A stretch of DNA of 64,000 nucleotides from a virus: the IMG/VR virus record IMGVR_UViG_3300025131_000007, positions 62,001 through 126,000 of that record. One strand, written 5' to 3'. Shown piece after piece: positions 62,594 to 64,000 of this stretch. Below the pieces are notes generated by a model. The model was not told the DNA's origin, did no database searches, and saw only the letters and a program-made list of their open reading frames with translations. Made by a program: the position numbers and the translations under genes. Positions within the stretch are counted from its first letter, which is position 1. Each line of letters opens with the position of its first letter.

Positions 62594-62969
62594 AGATATA
62601 GGTGTTCATGGAAATCTTTTTGGAGGCGTAATGTTAGCATGGCTCGATGAAGCCGGCGGTGCATATGCCGGCCAATGCTGTGATACGCCGCGTATGGTTA
62701 CTGTTCGTATGGGAGAAACCTTTTTTAAGAAGCCCATACGCCCCGGTCATCTTATTAAAATTTACGGAGAGGTGATTAGGGTGGGAACAACTTCTGTAAC
62801 CCTTAGATTGGAAGCCAGACGGCATTCTGTGTATAATGGAACTCAAGTTGTAGCATGCACGACTAAAATCGTATTTGTTCGCGTGGATGGAGATGGAGAA
62901 GCAATTCCGTTAAGTGATAAAGTGAAAAATAAATATAAACACAAAGTAGGAACAGAAAAGGTATGTTAA
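62559..62969 (+). CDS. Hotdog-fold acyl-CoA thioesterase-like protein
   Basis: 136 residues. ICKGKDIGVHGNLFGGVML, then AWLDEAGGAYA, carries the HGxLFGG...DExxG pattern of YciA/acyl-CoA thioesterases, followed by TVRMGETFFKKPIRPGHLI. These enzymes release fatty acids from CoA. Carriage by a phage suggests tuning of host lipid metabolism or the membrane. Starts inside the previous gene. Confidence 0.82.
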   Translation: MELISTHICKGKDIGVHGNLFGGVMLAWLDEAGGAYAGQCCDTPRMVTVRMGETFFKKPIRPGHLIKIYGEVIRVGTTSVTLRLEARRHSVYNGTQVVACTTKIVFVRVDGDGEAIPLSDKVKNKYKHKVGTEKVC

Positions 62970-63010
62970 AGATGATATACTAATTATACGTGTTGGAAGG
63001 AGATATAAAC

Positions 63011-63340
63011 ATGGTTTCTGAGAATTCAGGATGGGATAACTATTCAAAGTTAGTTCTTCAACAACTGGAAGGTGTGGCGAAAAGCATTGAGCAGTTGCGC
63101 GATGAATTTCAAGCAATAAAAGAACAACTTACTGAATTAAAAGCTAAAGAAGACCGGATTCAAGACCTAAAAGTTTGGAAAGAAAGGGTGGATGAAGTAA
63201 TGTCTCCTACACAATTGCAACAAGCCATGAAAGATGTGGAAGAACTTAAAATGTTTAAAACAAAAGCAATTACAGTATTCATGGTAGTTCAGTTTTTTAT
63301 GGCATTTGCAACGTTGGGGATCCAATTCATCGATATATAG
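63011..63340 (+). CDS. Coiled-coil protein with C-terminal membrane segment (holin-like)
   Basis: 109 residues: a long charged helix (QLEGVAKSIEQLRDEFQAIK onward), then a membrane segment at the C-terminus (AITVFMVVQFFMAFATLGI). This layout matches XhlA/holin-like small proteins and could release the amidase at 4144. AAGGAG precedes the ATG. Also fits a structural membrane anchor. Confidence 0.55.
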   Translation: MVSENSGWDNYSKLVLQQLEGVAKSIEQLRDEFQAIKEQLTELKAKEDRIQDLKVWKERVDEVMSPTQLQQAMKDVEELKMFKTKAITVFMVVQFFMAFATLGIQFIDI

Positions 63341-63349
63341 GAATTAATT

Positions 63350-63430
63350 ATGGCTTATAAATATAATAGAGGCTCCATCGGTGCCGAAGGAAATGCCACG
63401 TGGAAACGCATAGCTTTAAGTGCTTGGTAA
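63350..63430 (+). CDS. Tiny protein
   Basis: 26 residues: AYKYNRGSIGAEGNATWKRI then SAW. AGGA before the ATG. Plausible but too short to support well. Confidence 0.35.
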   Translation: MAYKYNRGSIGAEGNATWKRIALSAW

Positions 63431-63444
63431 AAAATAGGATATAA

Positions 63445-63597
63445 ATGTTATTTAGTTTTGATAAGTTTTGGAAAACTATTGGTTTATTAGTTGCAACATG
63501 GATAGCTTATGGAATTTGGGGATATGAATTCTGTGTTATTACTCTATTGGTTCTTTTGATATCGGTAAATTTTGAAAAAACAGATTCTTTCATATAG
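63445..63597 (+). CDS. Small membrane protein (two segments)
   Basis: 50 residues, hydrophobic over most of its length (TIGLLVATWIAYGIWGY, FCVITLLVLLISV). AGGA upstream. Function unknown. Confidence 0.5.
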   Translation: MLFSFDKFWKTIGLLVATWIAYGIWGYEFCVITLLVLLISVNFEKTDSFI

Positions 63598-63652
63598 ACA
63601 TGTCAACAAGACACTAATTATTTAGAATTTAAGTGGCTTAGGTATATATAAT

Positions 63653-63919
63653 ATGGAAAGAAAGGATAGTTTTGGGGCTATGCTGGCTAAATCTTTAAAT
63701 ATTGGAGATTTAGTGCAGTGGTCTCGGTGGAATAGTGAAGAAGGGGATTGGGAACCTCACTATGGAATTATTTCAGCAATAAAAACTGAAATTAAGGCAA
63801 ATCGTCTTGTTTCGATATCCAAAGTGGTTCCCATTCAAGATCAAACTTCAGAATTAGAATTTTTTACCCTTAGTTTGAGATTGATATCCCCGATAAAAGA
63901 TAAACCCGCCATTCAATGA
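63653..63919 (+). CDS. GDLV-family protein (IGDLV)
   Basis: 88 residues: SLNIGDLVQWSRWNSEEGDW, HYGIISAIKTEIK, FFTLSLRLISP. Last family member in the window. ATG in an AT-rich stretch with a weak ribosome site. Confidence 0.65.
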   Translation: MERKDSFGAMLAKSLNIGDLVQWSRWNSEEGDWEPHYGIISAIKTEIKANRLVSISKVVPIQDQTSELEFFTLSLRLISPIKDKPAIQ

Positions 63920-63961
63920 GTAAAAAGACCTATTTTATAACTATTTAGAGTATATTTGACC

Positions 63962-63987
63962 CCCTTCTTAAGAAAAAAGGGATTTTT
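63962..63987 (+). terminator. Possible rho-independent terminator
   Basis: CCCTT (63962-63966) pairs with AAGGG (63977-63981), followed by ATTTTT. Five base pairs only; an ATG soon after (63992) suggests the next gene. Confidence 0.4.
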
Positions 63988-64000
63988 CGACATGATCGAC

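Overview
This window looks like part of the genome of a large, lytic-type tailed phage (or a closely related virus) infecting a bacterium. Almost every gene lies on the + strand; genes are short, tightly packed and often overlap. They include phage-style replication and nucleotide genes next to an endolysin. I see no rRNA, tRNA, integrase, or recognisable capsid or tail gene, so the virion genes lie outside the window. The host cannot be named; the promoters have the form of bacterial sigma-70 sites.

Layout. (1) 1-15.5 kb is the replication and nucleotide block: a 5'-3' exonuclease fragment, DnaB-like helicase, class II ribonucleotide reductase, GroES-like cochaperonin, amidase endolysin, ThyX, DnaE polymerase, J-domain protein, a DNA methyltransferase unit, dUTPase, a Dam-like methyltransferase and a thioredoxin-like protein. 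(2) 15.5-30 kb holds an acidic protein, ClpP-like protease, GroEL, a degenerate D12-methylase-like protein, the only minus-strand gene (a secreted protein), a cupin isomerase, a 1136-residue giant protein, a secreted trypsin-like protease and a nucleotidyltransferase. (3) 30-42 kb and 49-51.5 kb are accessory regions dominated by dozens of small paralogues that begin with MKVGDLV or a variant, plus ClpS and a candidate structured RNA. (4) 42-49 kb holds a zinc-knuckle protein, a MoxR-type AAA ATPase with its VWA/metallopeptidase-like partner, and small genes behind repeated promoters. (5) 52-64 kb holds a set of proteins with short amphipathic N-terminal motifs (IREE or NWxxFIxE type), a second trypsin-like protease, a Nudix hydrolase, a second giant protein, a hotdog thioesterase, a holin-like protein and more GDLV paralogues.

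Regulation. About 19 promoters share TTGACA, a 15-17 bp spacer (mostly 17) and TATATT, TACATT or TAAATT. Those in the array region carry AACGGG, often as a CCCGTTnAACGGG dyad, between the two boxes. A second motif, CTA(T/C)TTAT, lies close upstream of other genes on both strands and may be a late promoter.

How the parts fit. The first block makes deoxynucleotides and copies DNA. A folding and proteolysis set (GroEL, GroES, a J-domain protein, ClpP, ClpS, MoxR/VWA) probably serves virion assembly or host takeover. The GDLV array is an expanded, translationally coupled family of unknown function. The proteins with NWxxF or IREE N-termini are candidates for packaging into the head. All functions are read from sequence motifs alone; no database search was possible.
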